Shown here: positions 7,411 to 15,636 of the stretch, one piece after another
How the letters are laid out: every line of letters begins with the position of its first letter
How positions within the stretch are numbered: position 1 is the first letter of the stretch
NCBI RefSeq assembly: GCF_900168295.1
Contig: NZ_FVZL01000018.1
Span: 1-64,000 of the forward strand
Length of the DNA: 64,000 nucleotides
From: Arthrobacter sp. P2b
Lineage (GTDB): Bacteria; Actinomycetota; Actinomycetes; Actinomycetales; Micrococcaceae
Reading direction: 5' to 3'
Notes under the pieces: model-generated
Told to the model about the DNA's origin: nothing
The model's database searches: none
The model's input: only the letters and a program-made list of their open reading frames with translations
Program-made: the position numbers and the translations under genes

Positions 7411-8058
7411 ATGAGTCTCGCCGTCGCCCGTAAGCCCCTTCGTGCCGACGCGGCGCGCAACGTGGACAAAATCATCACAGCGGCGCGGCAGTGCTTCCGT
7501 GAGTTTGGCCCGGATGTCCCCCTGCAGACCATCGCAGTGACCGCCGGCGTCGGCCCGGCCACCCTCTTCCGGAATTTCGCGGACAAGGAGGAACTGGTCC
7601 TTGCCGCGCTGAACCGGCAACTCCGGCTGACCGTGGATCCCGTGATTGACGGCGCCCTGGCGGACATCGACGCCGCTGCGGGCCTGTTCCGGGTGCTGGA
7701 GGCGCTGATGGATGCTGCCAGCGCGGACGCCAACCTGCTGGGAGCCGTGGCCGGGCGCCGGGAGCTGCTGACCGGCATTTCGGGTTCCCTCATGGAATCC
7801 ATCAGCGTTTTGTTGGTCCGCGGCCAGGGACAGGGGAGCCTGCGGGCGGACATCTCCATGACCGATATGTTCCGCCTGCTCGCCATGCTGATCGGAGTGG
7901 TGGACACCATGGAACCGGGCTCGGACGCCTGGCAGCGTCCGCTGGCTCTGGTGGAAGATGCCATCCGGACCACGCGGCCAAGCCGGCCGCTTCCTGCCCA
8001 CGTGCCGGTGCCGGCTTCCGCTTCCGCCGCACTGCCGGCCGGTATCCTGCCCGGGTAG
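7411..8058 (+). CDS. TetR/AcrR family transcriptional regulator
   Basis: A 215-residue protein. Residues about 15-60 form the TetR DNA-binding domain (AARQCFREFGPDVPLQTIAV, then TLFRNFADKEELV, the recognition-helix and post-helix signature). The C-terminal helical domain has no clear ligand family. The C-terminus (from about residue 190) is Pro/Ala rich and probably disordered. It is divergent from the thiamine-binding protein gene, a common arrangement for a TetR regulator and its target, but the target is not shown by the sequence. Confidence 0.92.
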   Translation: MSLAVARKPLRADAARNVDKIITAARQCFREFGPDVPLQTIAVTAGVGPATLFRNFADKEELVLAALNRQLRLTVDPVIDGALADIDAAAGLFRVLEALMDAASADANLLGAVAGRRELLTGISGSLMESISVLLVRGQGQGSLRADISMTDMFRLLAMLIGVVDTMEPGSDAWQRPLALVEDAIRTTRPSRPLPAHVPVPASASAALPAGILPG

Positions 8059-8234
8059 CTTGCTGCCCACGGATATGTACCGGCCTTCATAGCCTCCAAC
8101 TTCGACCATTGTGGGCGCCCAGCAGGTGCCATAGACTTCTAGAGGGTTACGCAGCCAGCCTCTGTACATTCGAGATGGAGAGCCATCCCCATGAAGCAGT
8201 TCCTGCATTTCCGGCGCCCAACGGTCGCAGTGCG

Positions 8235-8459
8235 ATGAACAGTTCCAAGCTGTCGCGCTACCTCAACGATCCGCGGGGGCCTGAAGAGGTCCTTCCCACG
8301 CTCACCTCGGGGGAACTGGCGGACCTGCTGGACGGCCTCTACCAGAATCTGGACACTCCCGAACCGGAATTCGGCGCGGAGGCCTGGTACGAAATGGCCG
8401 TCGAAGAGAGCTGCCGCAGGAGCGTCTCGCCGGACGGCGCCGCCCACGGAGTGGCATAG
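8235..8459 (+). CDS. Small hypothetical protein
   Basis: A 74-residue acidic protein, MNSSKLSRYLNDPRGPEEV..., with a central helix ELADLLDGLYQNLD and no membrane segment. ATG at 8235 lacks its own ribosome site but overlaps, as ATGA, the stop of a 15-codon upstream reading frame (8191-8238) that has a GGAGAG site, so translational coupling is possible. An in-frame ATG at 8175 would add 20 residues. Function unknown. Confidence 0.5.
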   Translation: MNSSKLSRYLNDPRGPEEVLPTLTSGELADLLDGLYQNLDTPEPEFGAEAWYEMAVEESCRRSVSPDGAAHGVA

Positions 8460-8558
8460 CAACTCCCCCGGCCCCTGGGCCCCCGCAATTCCCACCCTGC
8501 GCATCAGGGCTCGTTTCCGCGCGCCAGGGCTTCTTTCCGCCAGGCTCTTTTTGGCCTG

Positions 8559-8855
8559 CTAGCCGCGATGTCCGGAGCCGTTGTGTTCAGGGTGCTGGTG
8601 GTGTTCGTTGGGGATGTGCTCCTTCGCCTGCAGGAGATGCTGCTGCAGCTTCTCCTCGGCGTCCCGGCGGCGCCGCGCGGTATCACGCATTTCCCGGGTG
8701 GATTCGGATCCCCGGGGGTCAAGATAGCTGGTGCGGGATTTTGCCTGGTACTCCCCTGCCGGCAGACCCGGCAGTTGCTTTTCGGCGGATTTCTTCCCGG
8801 CGTCCCCGGCGTCCCGGGCGTCTTCCGTCTCTACGGGCGGTGACTGTTCGTTCAT
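8559..8855 (-). CDS. Small charged hypothetical protein
   Basis: A 98-residue, very hydrophilic protein rich in Glu, Arg, Lys and His. It has a likely helix RDTARRRRDAEEKLQQHLLQ and a His-rich end (EHIPNEHHQHPEHNGSGHRG), which might bind metal. The ATG at 8855 has a strong AGGAGG site 7 nt upstream, good support for a real gene. No recognised family. It is monocistronic between two other small orphan genes. Confidence 0.6.
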   Translation of the reverse strand: MNEQSPPVETEDARDAGDAGKKSAEKQLPGLPAGEYQAKSRTSYLDPRGSESTREMRDTARRRRDAEEKLQQHLLQAKEHIPNEHHQHPEHNGSGHRG

Positions 8856-8939
8856 CTGGTACCTCCTCCTGGCCGCCGTGACATGGTGCGGCCCTTTCTT
8901 CAGTCCATCACAGTTGGACTTTTGAATGCTGGCAGGATG

Positions 8940-9206
8940 TCAGCCGCGGGCAGTGTCTCCCCGCTTACGGATCTCCTGCCGCACCAGGGCCTGAAGCGCC
9001 GGAATGGGCGACGACGGATCGAGGTCAAGCGAGTGGCCCAGGCTTTCGGCGAGCTGCTCCAGGTCCTCCGGCGGGACACCGGACAAACCGGCGTAGCGGG
9101 TGTAGAAGCGTTTGGGGGGCAGCCCCGCCCGCCGTCGGGCGTTTTTGTGGTGGGGCCTGCCGGCTCTTTCTCCGGCAGCATGCAGCTGATTGTCCATTGT
9201 CGCCAT
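8940..9206 (-). CDS. Small hypothetical protein
   Basis: An 88-residue protein: a basic, His/Arg-rich first third (HHKNARRRAGLPPKRFYTRYAG), then two predicted helices (PPEDLEQLAESLGHSLDL and IPALQALVRQEIRKRG). ATG at 9206 has GGAAG 8 nt upstream; the in-frame ATG at 9233 does not. No family recognised. The compact helical pattern with PPEDLEQLA could be a small DNA- or protein-binding domain, but this is a guess. Confidence 0.5.
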   Translation of the reverse strand: MATMDNQLHAAGERAGRPHHKNARRRAGLPPKRFYTRYAGLSGVPPEDLEQLAESLGHSLDLDPSSPIPALQALVRQEIRKRGDTARG

Positions 9207-9337
9207 TCGCCGAACTTCCGCGGCCAACTGCATCAGCCGGTTTCATAGTACAGCCGCAGGCACGCATACGGCGTGACCTGCATCACTCAGAATGCGGCGC
9301 AGCACGTCGCATGCTTCCGTCCCGCCCGGATTCGGTG

Positions 9338-9649
9338 TCAGTTCCACCCGAGCATGCGCAAGAGGGCGGCAGCGCCTGCACCTGCCAGGACCACCACCAG
9401 GAACGGGGCCCGGAGCGCCAGGGCTATGGCTGCCGCGGCCAGGGCGCCCAGCCGCGCGTCGGCAGCCAGCGCCTGCCCGGACGCCACCGCGTTCACCACG
9501 GTCAGGGACGCGAGCAAGCCGATGGTCATGGTGCCGGCGATACGGGACATCCGCGGGTCCTCCAGGAACCGGGCCGGCACGAAGTAGCCCACCAGCTTCC
9601 AGGCGTAGGCCAACACACAGGCCAGCAAAAGCCAGAACCAGAGGCTCAT
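9338..9649 (-). CDS. azlD: AzlD domain-containing branched-chain amino acid exporter subunit
   Basis: A 103-residue membrane protein with about three to four hydrophobic segments and the AzlD signature LVGYFVPARFLEDPRMSRIAG. AzlD is the small partner of AzlC; together they export branched-chain amino acids and analogues such as 4-azaleucine (BrnFE in Corynebacterium). Its ATG overlaps the azlC stop (ATGA), consistent with coupled 1:1 translation. It is the last gene of the DoxX-azlC-azlD operon. Confidence 0.92.
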   Translation of the reverse strand: MSLWFWLLLACVLAYAWKLVGYFVPARFLEDPRMSRIAGTMTIGLLASLTVVNAVASGQALAADARLGALAAAAIALALRAPFLVVVLAGAGAAALLRMLGWN

Positions 9650-10476
9650 GAGTCAGCTCCCGGAACGGTGCCGTTCCGGCGGCGGTACCGGCCGCCGTCG
9701 TGATCCTCCTGGCTGCCCTGATCTCCCTCATTTCCCCGATGGCTGTGCCGCCCGCCGTCGTGGCCGTGATGTCCGCGGTAAGGTTCCACATCCGGCTCCA
9801 GGCCCTCGTCGCTGCGGCCATGGCTGAACCAGCCGATCACAGCGGCAACCACGGCAGCCACCAGGATGGGCACGCCGGCCGGAACGAACGGCACGGCGAT
9901 CACCGTGGCCAGGGCGCACACCACGGCAATGGCCACAGGCTCACGGCCCTTGAGCCGCGGCCACAGCAGCGCCAGGAAAGCGGCCACGGCAGCACCATCG
10001 AGTCCCCACTGTTTGGGGTCGCCCAGCCCGCTTCCGGCGAACGCGCCCACGGCCGTGAAGAAGTTCCAGAGCACATAGATCCCGATGCCGGCGGCCCAGA
10101 ATCCCCGGCGCTGCTCCGCAGGATCGGTCTGTCCGGTGCTGGTAGCCGTGGATTCGTCGATGGTCAGCTGGGCGCTGACGTATTTGCGCCAGCCGGTGGG
10201 CCGCAGCAGGGCGTTCAACTGCATCCCGTAGATGCCGTTGCGCATGCCCAGCAGCGTGGCGGCACTCATCGCGGCGATGCCGGAGCCGCCGCCGCCCACC
10301 ACCCCGATGAACGCGAACTGCGAGCCACCGCTGAACAGCAGCAGGCTCAGGGCCATGGTCTGCCAGATGTCGAGCCCGGATGTTACGGACAGCGCGCCAA
10401 AGGACACCCCGTACAGACCCGTGGCGATGCTGATGGAGATGCCCACCCGCACTGCCGGAGATGCCAGCAGCTTCAC
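9646..10476 (-). CDS. azlC: AzlC family branched-chain amino acid exporter, with a His-rich tail
   Basis: About 276 residues from GTG at 10476, which overlaps the DoxX stop as GTGA. It contains the AzlC core: SFGALSVTSGLDIWQTMALSL, FSGGSQFAFIGV and LLGMRNGIYG, then further membrane spans up to about residue 230. The last 45 residues are a hydrophilic tail unusually rich in His, Gly, Asp and Arg (GHHGHDGGRHSHRGN), absent from typical AzlC proteins. GTG codons at 10527 and 10533 are alternative starts that would overlap DoxX by more than 50 bp. Confidence 0.88.
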   Translation of the reverse strand: MKLLASPAVRVGISISIATGLYGVSFGALSVTSGLDIWQTMALSLLLFSGGSQFAFIGVVGGGGSGIAAMSAATLLGMRNGIYGMQLNALLRPTGWRKYVSAQLTIDESTATSTGQTDPAEQRRGFWAAGIGIYVLWNFFTAVGAFAGSGLGDPKQWGLDGAAVAAFLALLWPRLKGREPVAIAVVCALATVIAVPFVPAGVPILVAAVVAAVIGWFSHGRSDEGLEPDVEPYRGHHGHDGGRHSHRGNEGDQGSQEDHDGGRYRRRNGTVPGADS

Positions 10477-11018
10477 CGCAGCAGCCCTGCTGTCAGGCTG
10501 GACGGCGCCGGTCTGCGGAGGCTCCACGCCCACAGGATGAGCGGGGCCTGGAGCGGAAGGCGCACCGTATGGATCTTCCGCTGGGCAGGAGTACCGTGCG
10601 GACCATAGGCCCGCTGGAGCGCATCCAGATGTCCCGCCAGGAACGCGGTGAACATCGCGGCGAGTGCGGTGGCGGTCGCCTTCCGCGTCAGAGGGACAAG
10701 GATCCCGACGGCGGCGGCCAGTTCCAGCAGTCCGCTGGCTGCGATCCATTCCTCCCGTGACAGCACGGCGAACGGACGTGGAGGCTGCGCACTATGGCGT
10801 GGGCCGGCGTCGGGCGTCCCTGCACTGCCGTCTGCGGTGCTGCCTGTGCTGGCGGCGCCGCCTGCGGCTGATGCATCGTCCCGGCAGAGGTAGCCGGGAA
10901 CCACCTGGTGGTAAAAACCGGGGTTCCGGAAATGCTGCCTGGCGCTGGCCAGGAGCAGGGCGCTCATGGCCGCGGCGGAGAGGTTCCGGGCAGCCCGGCC
11001 GGACCGGGGAGAAGACAT
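10473..11018 (-). CDS. DoxX family membrane protein
   Basis: A 181-residue protein with an N-terminal hydrophobic segment (AAMSALLLASARQHF), a long Ala/Gly/Ser-rich low-complexity insert at about residues 50-80, then the DoxX-like part: GLLELAAAVGILVPLTRKATATALAAMFTAFLAGHLDALQRA. DoxX proteins are small four-helix membrane proteins, in some actinobacteria part of redox complexes. ATG at 11018 is preferred to the TTG at 11030. It overlaps azlC by 4 bp, so the three genes form one operon. Confidence 0.78.
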   Translation of the reverse strand: MSSPRSGRAARNLSAAAMSALLLASARQHFRNPGFYHQVVPGYLCRDDASAAGGAASTGSTADGSAGTPDAGPRHSAQPPRPFAVLSREEWIAASGLLELAAAVGILVPLTRKATATALAAMFTAFLAGHLDALQRAYGPHGTPAQRKIHTVRLPLQAPLILWAWSLRRPAPSSLTAGLLR

Positions 11019-11120
11019 GGCTCCACTCAATCACAGGCGCAGCCGGTGGTTGAAACCGCCCGCTCGGCCGTGATCCGGCGTTCCTCCCGGCATGCGTCGG
11101 GGCGTCAGGCCGTCACGGCG

Positions 11121-12485
11121 TCAGGCCCATGCCAGCCCCGAGCTGCCATAGGGCGGCGGAGGGTTGCGGTAATCGAGCGGGTGGCCATCGATCAACAGCG
11201 GCGGCCGGACATAGCGCAGCTCCCCGAAGGAGCTAGGCATCGTCCGGTATTCGGGCCCGGGCAGTTCTGCAGCCTCCTCAAGGTTCTCAGGCAGGGAGAA
11301 GAGCTCCTCGGCGGTCCTGGCCAGGGACAGGCGGCCCGCTCCGCCCAGGCCGGTCTGCCGGCGGACGGCGAGCAGGGCGACAGCCGCGGCAGCAGCGCCG
11401 TACCCGGTGGCGTGGTCCAGGGCCTGGACAGGCAGGGCACCCGGCCGCCATCCGCCGTCGTCCTCCTTTCCGTAGAGGTGGGCAATGCCGCTCGCGGCCT
11501 GGACGATGCTGTCGAAGCCGCGGCGCTCACTCCAGGGTCCTGCATCGCCCCAGCTGTCCAGTGTGACCACCACCAGCTCCGGGCGGGAAGCCTGCAGGGC
11601 GCCGGCGTGCAGCCCGAAACGGTCCAGAGCCCCTCGGCGGTAGCCACTGACCACCACGTCGGCGTCCGTCAGGAGCTGGTGCAGCCGGCGCTGGTTTTCG
11701 GGGGTGCCAAGGTCCGCCTCGGCGCTGCGCTTGCCGAAGCAGGTGTCCACGAACTGGTCGGGAAGTTCGGGCATCGCGGGCGGGTCGATCCGCAGGACCT
11801 CCGCACCCAGTGCTCCCATGAGCCTGGTGGCCACAGGACCGGCGATGACCCTGGTGAGGTCCAGGACCCGGACACCTGCGAGAGGTCTTGCGGGATCTGT
11901 GGCATGGTGTGGCGCCGGCGCTGGTGGGATGTCCATCCCGGTCAGTTCAAGCCCGGTCCCCGGCGTGGTTAGCCCCAGCCCTGCGTGTTGACCATCGGGA
12001 AAAGTGACGGAGATCCATGGACCGGAGCCCGCCGCCTGGCCCATTCCGGTGGCGAGCCAGCCGCTGCGCGTCCGGACGGCAGCGGCAATGCCGCCGAGGC
12101 CCTGGATTGCCGCTTCGGCCTCCAGCGATGTCATCTCCAGGAGGGCGGCTTCGACGTCCTCCCGGCTGCCGGCGCCGAGCGCCTGCATCAGCCGCTTCTC
12201 GTGGTGCGGGTAATTGGCGTGGAGCCGGATCCAGCCGTCCTGCGTGCGCCGGAACCCGGACAAAGGCGCGAACCCCTGCAGCTTCCGGCCGGCAATCCGA
12301 AGAAGGCCTGAGGAATCGAAGGCGGCTGCGGTCAGCCGGGAGGTGGTGGTGAACCGGCCAGGCGATCCCGCGTAGAGGTTCAGGGCCGCGGCCGCGGTAC
12401 TCACGGCCCTCAGGGCAAGTCCCTCAACGTCCAGGGGACCTGCCCACCAGCGGCGGGGGCCGCCGTCGGCCGGGTACCTGCTCAT
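11121..12485 (-). CDS. CaiB/BaiF (family III) CoA-transferase, atypical domain order
   Basis: A 454-residue cytosolic protein. The family III start LAGVRVLDLTRVIAGPVATRLMGALGAEVLRIDPP, normally at the N-terminus, begins near residue 200. The catalytic-Asp region is QALDHATGYGAAAAAV. The first 190 residues instead resemble the usual C-terminal part of the family (FRRTQDGWIRLHANYPHHEKRLMQALG), so the order looks permuted or partly duplicated. The enzyme would move CoA between organic acids; the substrate is unknown. It begins 8 bp after the GDPD gene's stop, so the two are probably co-transcribed. Confidence 0.85.
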   Translation of the reverse strand: MSRYPADGGPRRWWAGPLDVEGLALRAVSTAAAALNLYAGSPGRFTTTSRLTAAAFDSSGLLRIAGRKLQGFAPLSGFRRTQDGWIRLHANYPHHEKRLMQALGAGSREDVEAALLEMTSLEAEAAIQGLGGIAAAVRTRSGWLATGMGQAAGSGPWISVTFPDGQHAGLGLTTPGTGLELTGMDIPPAPAPHHATDPARPLAGVRVLDLTRVIAGPVATRLMGALGAEVLRIDPPAMPELPDQFVDTCFGKRSAEADLGTPENQRRLHQLLTDADVVVSGYRRGALDRFGLHAGALQASRPELVVVTLDSWGDAGPWSERRGFDSIVQAASGIAHLYGKEDDGGWRPGALPVQALDHATGYGAAAAAVALLAVRRQTGLGGAGRLSLARTAEELFSLPENLEEAAELPGPEYRTMPSSFGELRYVRPPLLIDGHPLDYRNPPPPYGSSGLAWA

Positions 12486-12493
12486 GCCAAGTC

Positions 12494-13393
12494 CTAACTT
12501 CCCTGCGGCGAGGCCACCTGCAGCTGGTTCAGCACCCGGGCGGGCACGTTGGTGGTGATTTCATGGATGCCCAGCTCCTGGCAGAGGGCCACGTCCTCCG
12601 CTGAATCCACCGTCCACACCCGGAAGCGCCGGCCGGCATCCAGCCAGCGCCGTACTGTGTCCGGATGCTCGCGCACGTAATCGATGCCCGGGCCTGCAAG
12701 GCCTGCCAGCCGCGCGTCCAGGATCCGCTCGGCCTCCAGCTGGGTTGCCTTCATGAGGTTGGCGATGGCTCCGCCCGTGATCAGTCCCAGGCCCAGCCCG
12801 CCGCGGATCTCGTGGATATTGATGTCGTCCACCAGCTGGCAGATGTACTGCGCCGGAACAGAATGGAGCAGGTGCCGGACGGAATCCGGGCTGAAACTCA
12901 TGAATGTCACGGCGATGTTGTCCACCGTTGAGCCTGCCGCGTTCCAGCCTTCGCCCCGGAGTACCTCCAGCACCCGGTCCTCCAGCTTGAGCTGATAGGG
13001 ACTGGGGTGCTTCAGTTCGATGGCGAGCTTTACCGGCCGTCCCGCTCCACGGAGGATATCGAGCAGCTCCGGAAGGGTCAGGAACTGTTCAGAGCGTGCC
13101 CCGTAGACCTCCGGGATGCGGGCGCCCTTCCACGACGAAAAGTCCAGGTGGCGCAGCTGGCGCAGGGTCCGCTCCGCCACGGGCCCCGTTCCGTCCGAGG
13201 TCCGGTCCAGGTTTGCGTCATGCAGGAGGACCACGTGCTGGTCGCGCGTGAGGTGGACGTCGCATTCGACACCGTCGGCTCCGTCCGCCAACGCCTGCAG
13301 GTAGGCGGCGCGGGTGTGTTCGGCGAACGCGGCGCTGGCACCGCGGTGGGCAAAGACCAGGGGCCGCTGCGGCACCGACTCCTCACTTGTCAT
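12494..13393 (-). CDS. Glycerophosphodiester phosphodiesterase family protein
   Basis: A 299-residue protein with the GDPD signature: FAHRGASAAFAEHTRAAYLQAL, GVECDVHLTRDQHVVLLHD and KLAIELKHPSP, giving the metal-binding Glu/Asp and the two catalytic His residues. The C-terminal RVWTVDSAEDVALCQELGIHEITTN also fits. It would hydrolyse glycerophosphodiesters to glycerol 3-phosphate and an alcohol. There is no signal peptide, so it is cytosolic. The ATG at 13393 is chosen over a GTG 21 bp upstream. It is divergent from the DUF445 gene by 49 bp. Confidence 0.92.
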   Translation of the reverse strand: MTSEESVPQRPLVFAHRGASAAFAEHTRAAYLQALADGADGVECDVHLTRDQHVVLLHDANLDRTSDGTGPVAERTLRQLRHLDFSSWKGARIPEVYGARSEQFLTLPELLDILRGAGRPVKLAIELKHPSPYQLKLEDRVLEVLRGEGWNAAGSTVDNIAVTFMSFSPDSVRHLLHSVPAQYICQLVDDINIHEIRGGLGLGLITGGAIANLMKATQLEAERILDARLAGLAGPGIDYVREHPDTVRRWLDAGRRFRVWTVDSAEDVALCQELGIHEITTNVPARVLNQLQVASPQGS

Positions 13394-13442
13394 GGAGACA
13401 CGGTAGCCGACCACACCCCTGCTGCGGGGCTAGGCTTGGCAC

Positions 13443-14792
13443 ATGCAGGTGAACTCTGAGCCAACTACCCAGGAAGCCCCGGCCCAGCCAGCCCGCGCGG
13501 TGCCGGCGGACGCACAGGCAGGTGCCGCCGCCGTCGGCCGCCAATTCAGCGCCGGCGATGCCGAAAAGGCGGCAGCGCTGCGGAAAATGAAGCTTGTGGC
13601 CTTGGGCCTGCTGATCGCCATGGCAGTGGTTTTTGTCTTCGCCTTCGCGCTGCAGAAGGAGTACCCGTGGCTGCAGTACGTTCGGGCGGCGGCGGAAGGC
13701 GGCATGGTGGGCGCGCTGGCCGACTGGTTTGCTGTGACCGCACTGTTCAAGTACCCGATGGGCATCAAGATCCCGCACACTGCCATCATTCCGCGGCGCA
13801 AAGACCAGATCGGCGCCTCGCTGGGTGAGTTCGTGGAGACCAACTTCCTCTCGGAGCAGGTTGTGCAGGAGAAGCTGGCCAGCGTCAACATTGCCCGCCG
13901 GGCCGGCGAATGGCTGGCCGCTCCGGCCGGCGCCGACCGGGTGGCCAAAGAGGGTGCGGCGGTCATCCGGGGCCTGTTCAAGGTCCTGAACGACGACGAC
14001 GTCCAGGCCGTCATCGAGGGAATGGTGCGCAAGCACCTTCTCACTCCGCCGTGGGGACCTCCGGTGGGCAGGATGGCGGAGCGGATTTTCCACGACGGGC
14101 ACCACCACAAGCTGGTGGACCTGCTGGTGGACCGGGCGGCCGACTGGGTCAGCGAGAACCACGAAACGGTCAGCCGGCTGGTCTCGGAGCGTTCGCCAAC
14201 CTGGGTGCCGCAGTTCGTGGACGGGCTGGTGGGCGACAAGGTCTACATCGAGTTCCTCAAGTTCGTGCGTGCCGTGCAGTCCGATCCGAACCACCAGGTC
14301 CGGCAGTCCATCGACAAGTACCTGAACGACCTTGCCCAGGACCTGCAGCACGATCCTGTGATGATCGCCCGCGCCGAGGACATCAAGGCCCAGGTCCTTG
14401 GCGACCCGGAGGTCCGGGAACTCGCGTCGCGCACGTGGGGAACCGTGAAGAACGCCCTGCTCGGCGCCGTGGAGGATCCCGACAGCGACCTCACCATCAA
14501 ATTCAAGGCAGCCGTCCGCGACTTCGGCTCCAGGCTGGTCAACGACCCCGAACTCGCCGGCAAGGTCAACGCCTGGATCGGCGACGCCGCCGGCTATCTG
14601 GTGCGGACTTACCGGTCCGACATTGCCGGGGTCATCACGGATACCGTTGCCCGCTGGGACGCGGAGGAAACCTCGCAGAAGATAGAGCTGCAGGTGGGCA
14701 AGGACCTGCAGTTCATCCGGATCAACGGAACAGTTGTGGGGTCCCTGGCGGGGCTGGCGATCTTTACGGTGGCGCACCTGATTTTCGGGTGA
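13443..14792 (+). CDS. DUF445 domain-containing membrane protein
   Basis: A 449-residue protein: a disordered N-terminal 45 residues, a membrane helix at about 52-70 (LVALGLLIAMAVVFVFAFAL), the DUF445 core starting VRAAAEGGMVGALADWFAVTALFKYPMG, a long soluble helical body, and a C-terminal membrane helix (VVGSLAGLAIFTVAHLIF). DUF445 proteins (YjiN-like) have no known function. TAGGCT sits 8 bp before the ATG, which would give a leaderless or nearly leaderless transcript. It converges on pxpA with a palindromic repeat between them. Confidence 0.9.
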   Translation: MQVNSEPTTQEAPAQPARAVPADAQAGAAAVGRQFSAGDAEKAAALRKMKLVALGLLIAMAVVFVFAFALQKEYPWLQYVRAAAEGGMVGALADWFAVTALFKYPMGIKIPHTAIIPRRKDQIGASLGEFVETNFLSEQVVQEKLASVNIARRAGEWLAAPAGADRVAKEGAAVIRGLFKVLNDDDVQAVIEGMVRKHLLTPPWGPPVGRMAERIFHDGHHHKLVDLLVDRAADWVSENHETVSRLVSERSPTWVPQFVDGLVGDKVYIEFLKFVRAVQSDPNHQVRQSIDKYLNDLAQDLQHDPVMIARAEDIKAQVLGDPEVRELASRTWGTVKNALLGAVEDPDSDLTIKFKAAVRDFGSRLVNDPELAGKVNAWIGDAAGYLVRTYRSDIAGVITDTVARWDAEETSQKIELQVGKDLQFIRINGTVVGSLAGLAIFTVAHLIFG

Positions 14793-14807
14793 GCCAGCTC
14801 CTGCACA

Positions 14808-14872
14808 GCAACGCGGGGTCAGGCAACGCCCCATAAACGGCCTCGGGCGGGCCAGGAGTGACCCCGCGTTGC
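14808..14872. repeat. 65-bp palindromic repeat, copy A
   Basis: Perfect 14-bp arms GCAACGCGGGGTCA (14808-14821) and TGACCCCGCGTTGC (14859-14872). Copy B at 28264-28328 has identical arms and exactly the same total length but a different middle. Here it lies between two convergent genes and could end both transcripts. Confidence 0.85.
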
Positions 14873-14886
14873 TTGAGGAGGGCGGC

Positions 14887-15636
14887 CTACGCGAACGGCT
14901 CCAGCTCTACGCCGGCTGCCTCGAGTCCTGCCCGGACGCCCGCGGCCATCTCCACGGCACCGGGGGTGTCGCCGTGGATGCACAGGGAATCCGGCCGGAC
15001 CTGCACCACTGTTCCGTCGACGGCCACCACTTCGCCCTTGGTTGCCAGTCGGACTGCGCGCTCAACGATCGCATCGACGTCGTGCAGGACGGCACCTTCC
15101 TGCGAGCGCGGCACCAGCGTGCCGTCGCCCCGGTAGGCACGGTCCACGAAGGCCTCGATGAACACCGGATGCCCGGCTTCCTGTGCCTGCTTCAGCAGTT
15201 CCGAGCCCGGCAGTCCCAGGATGGGCAGCCCGGGATCGTACGCGTTGACCGCTGCAACCACAGCCGAGGCCTGCCCGGCGTCGTGGACCAGCCGGTTGTA
15301 CAGCGCGCCGTGGGGCTTCACGTAGTCCACGGAGGCACCCACGGCGTGGGCAACGCCGTCGAGCGCGCCCAGCTGGTACAGCACGTCGCCGAACAGCTCA
15401 TCGAAGCTTGTGTCCAGGGAGCGCCGGCCGAAGCCGGGCAGGTCGCGGTAGCCGACGTGCGCACCCACCGTGACGTCGAGCTCGTAGGCTGCCCGGCAGC
15501 TGTCCAGCATGGTGATGGGGTCCCCGGCGTGGAACCCGCAGGCCACGTTGGCGCTGGTCACCAGCTGGAACATCGCGGCGTCGTCTCCCATCGTCCAGGA
15601 GCCGAATGATTCGCCGAGGTCAGCGTTGAGATCCAA
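14887..15636 (-). CDS. pxpA: 5-oxoprolinase subunit PxpA (LamB/YcsF family)
   Basis: A 249-residue protein starting MDLNADLGESFGSW, then ITSANVACGFHAGDP-like residues and YVKPHGALYNRL, all signature parts of the PxpA/YcsF family. PxpA with PxpB and PxpC cleaves 5-oxoproline (pyroglutamate) to glutamate using ATP. No pxpB or pxpC is in the window. The start is TTG at 15636, with GGAAGG 8 nt upstream; it overlaps the end of the EcsC-like gene by 17 bp, so the two are translationally linked. Confidence 0.92.
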   Translation of the reverse strand: MDLNADLGESFGSWTMGDDAAMFQLVTSANVACGFHAGDPITMLDSCRAAYELDVTVGAHVGYRDLPGFGRRSLDTSFDELFGDVLYQLGALDGVAHAVGASVDYVKPHGALYNRLVHDAGQASAVVAAVNAYDPGLPILGLPGSELLKQAQEAGHPVFIEAFVDRAYRGDGTLVPRSQEGAVLHDVDAIVERAVRLATKGEVVAVDGTVVQVRPDSLCIHGDTPGAVEMAAGVRAGLEAAGVELEPFA

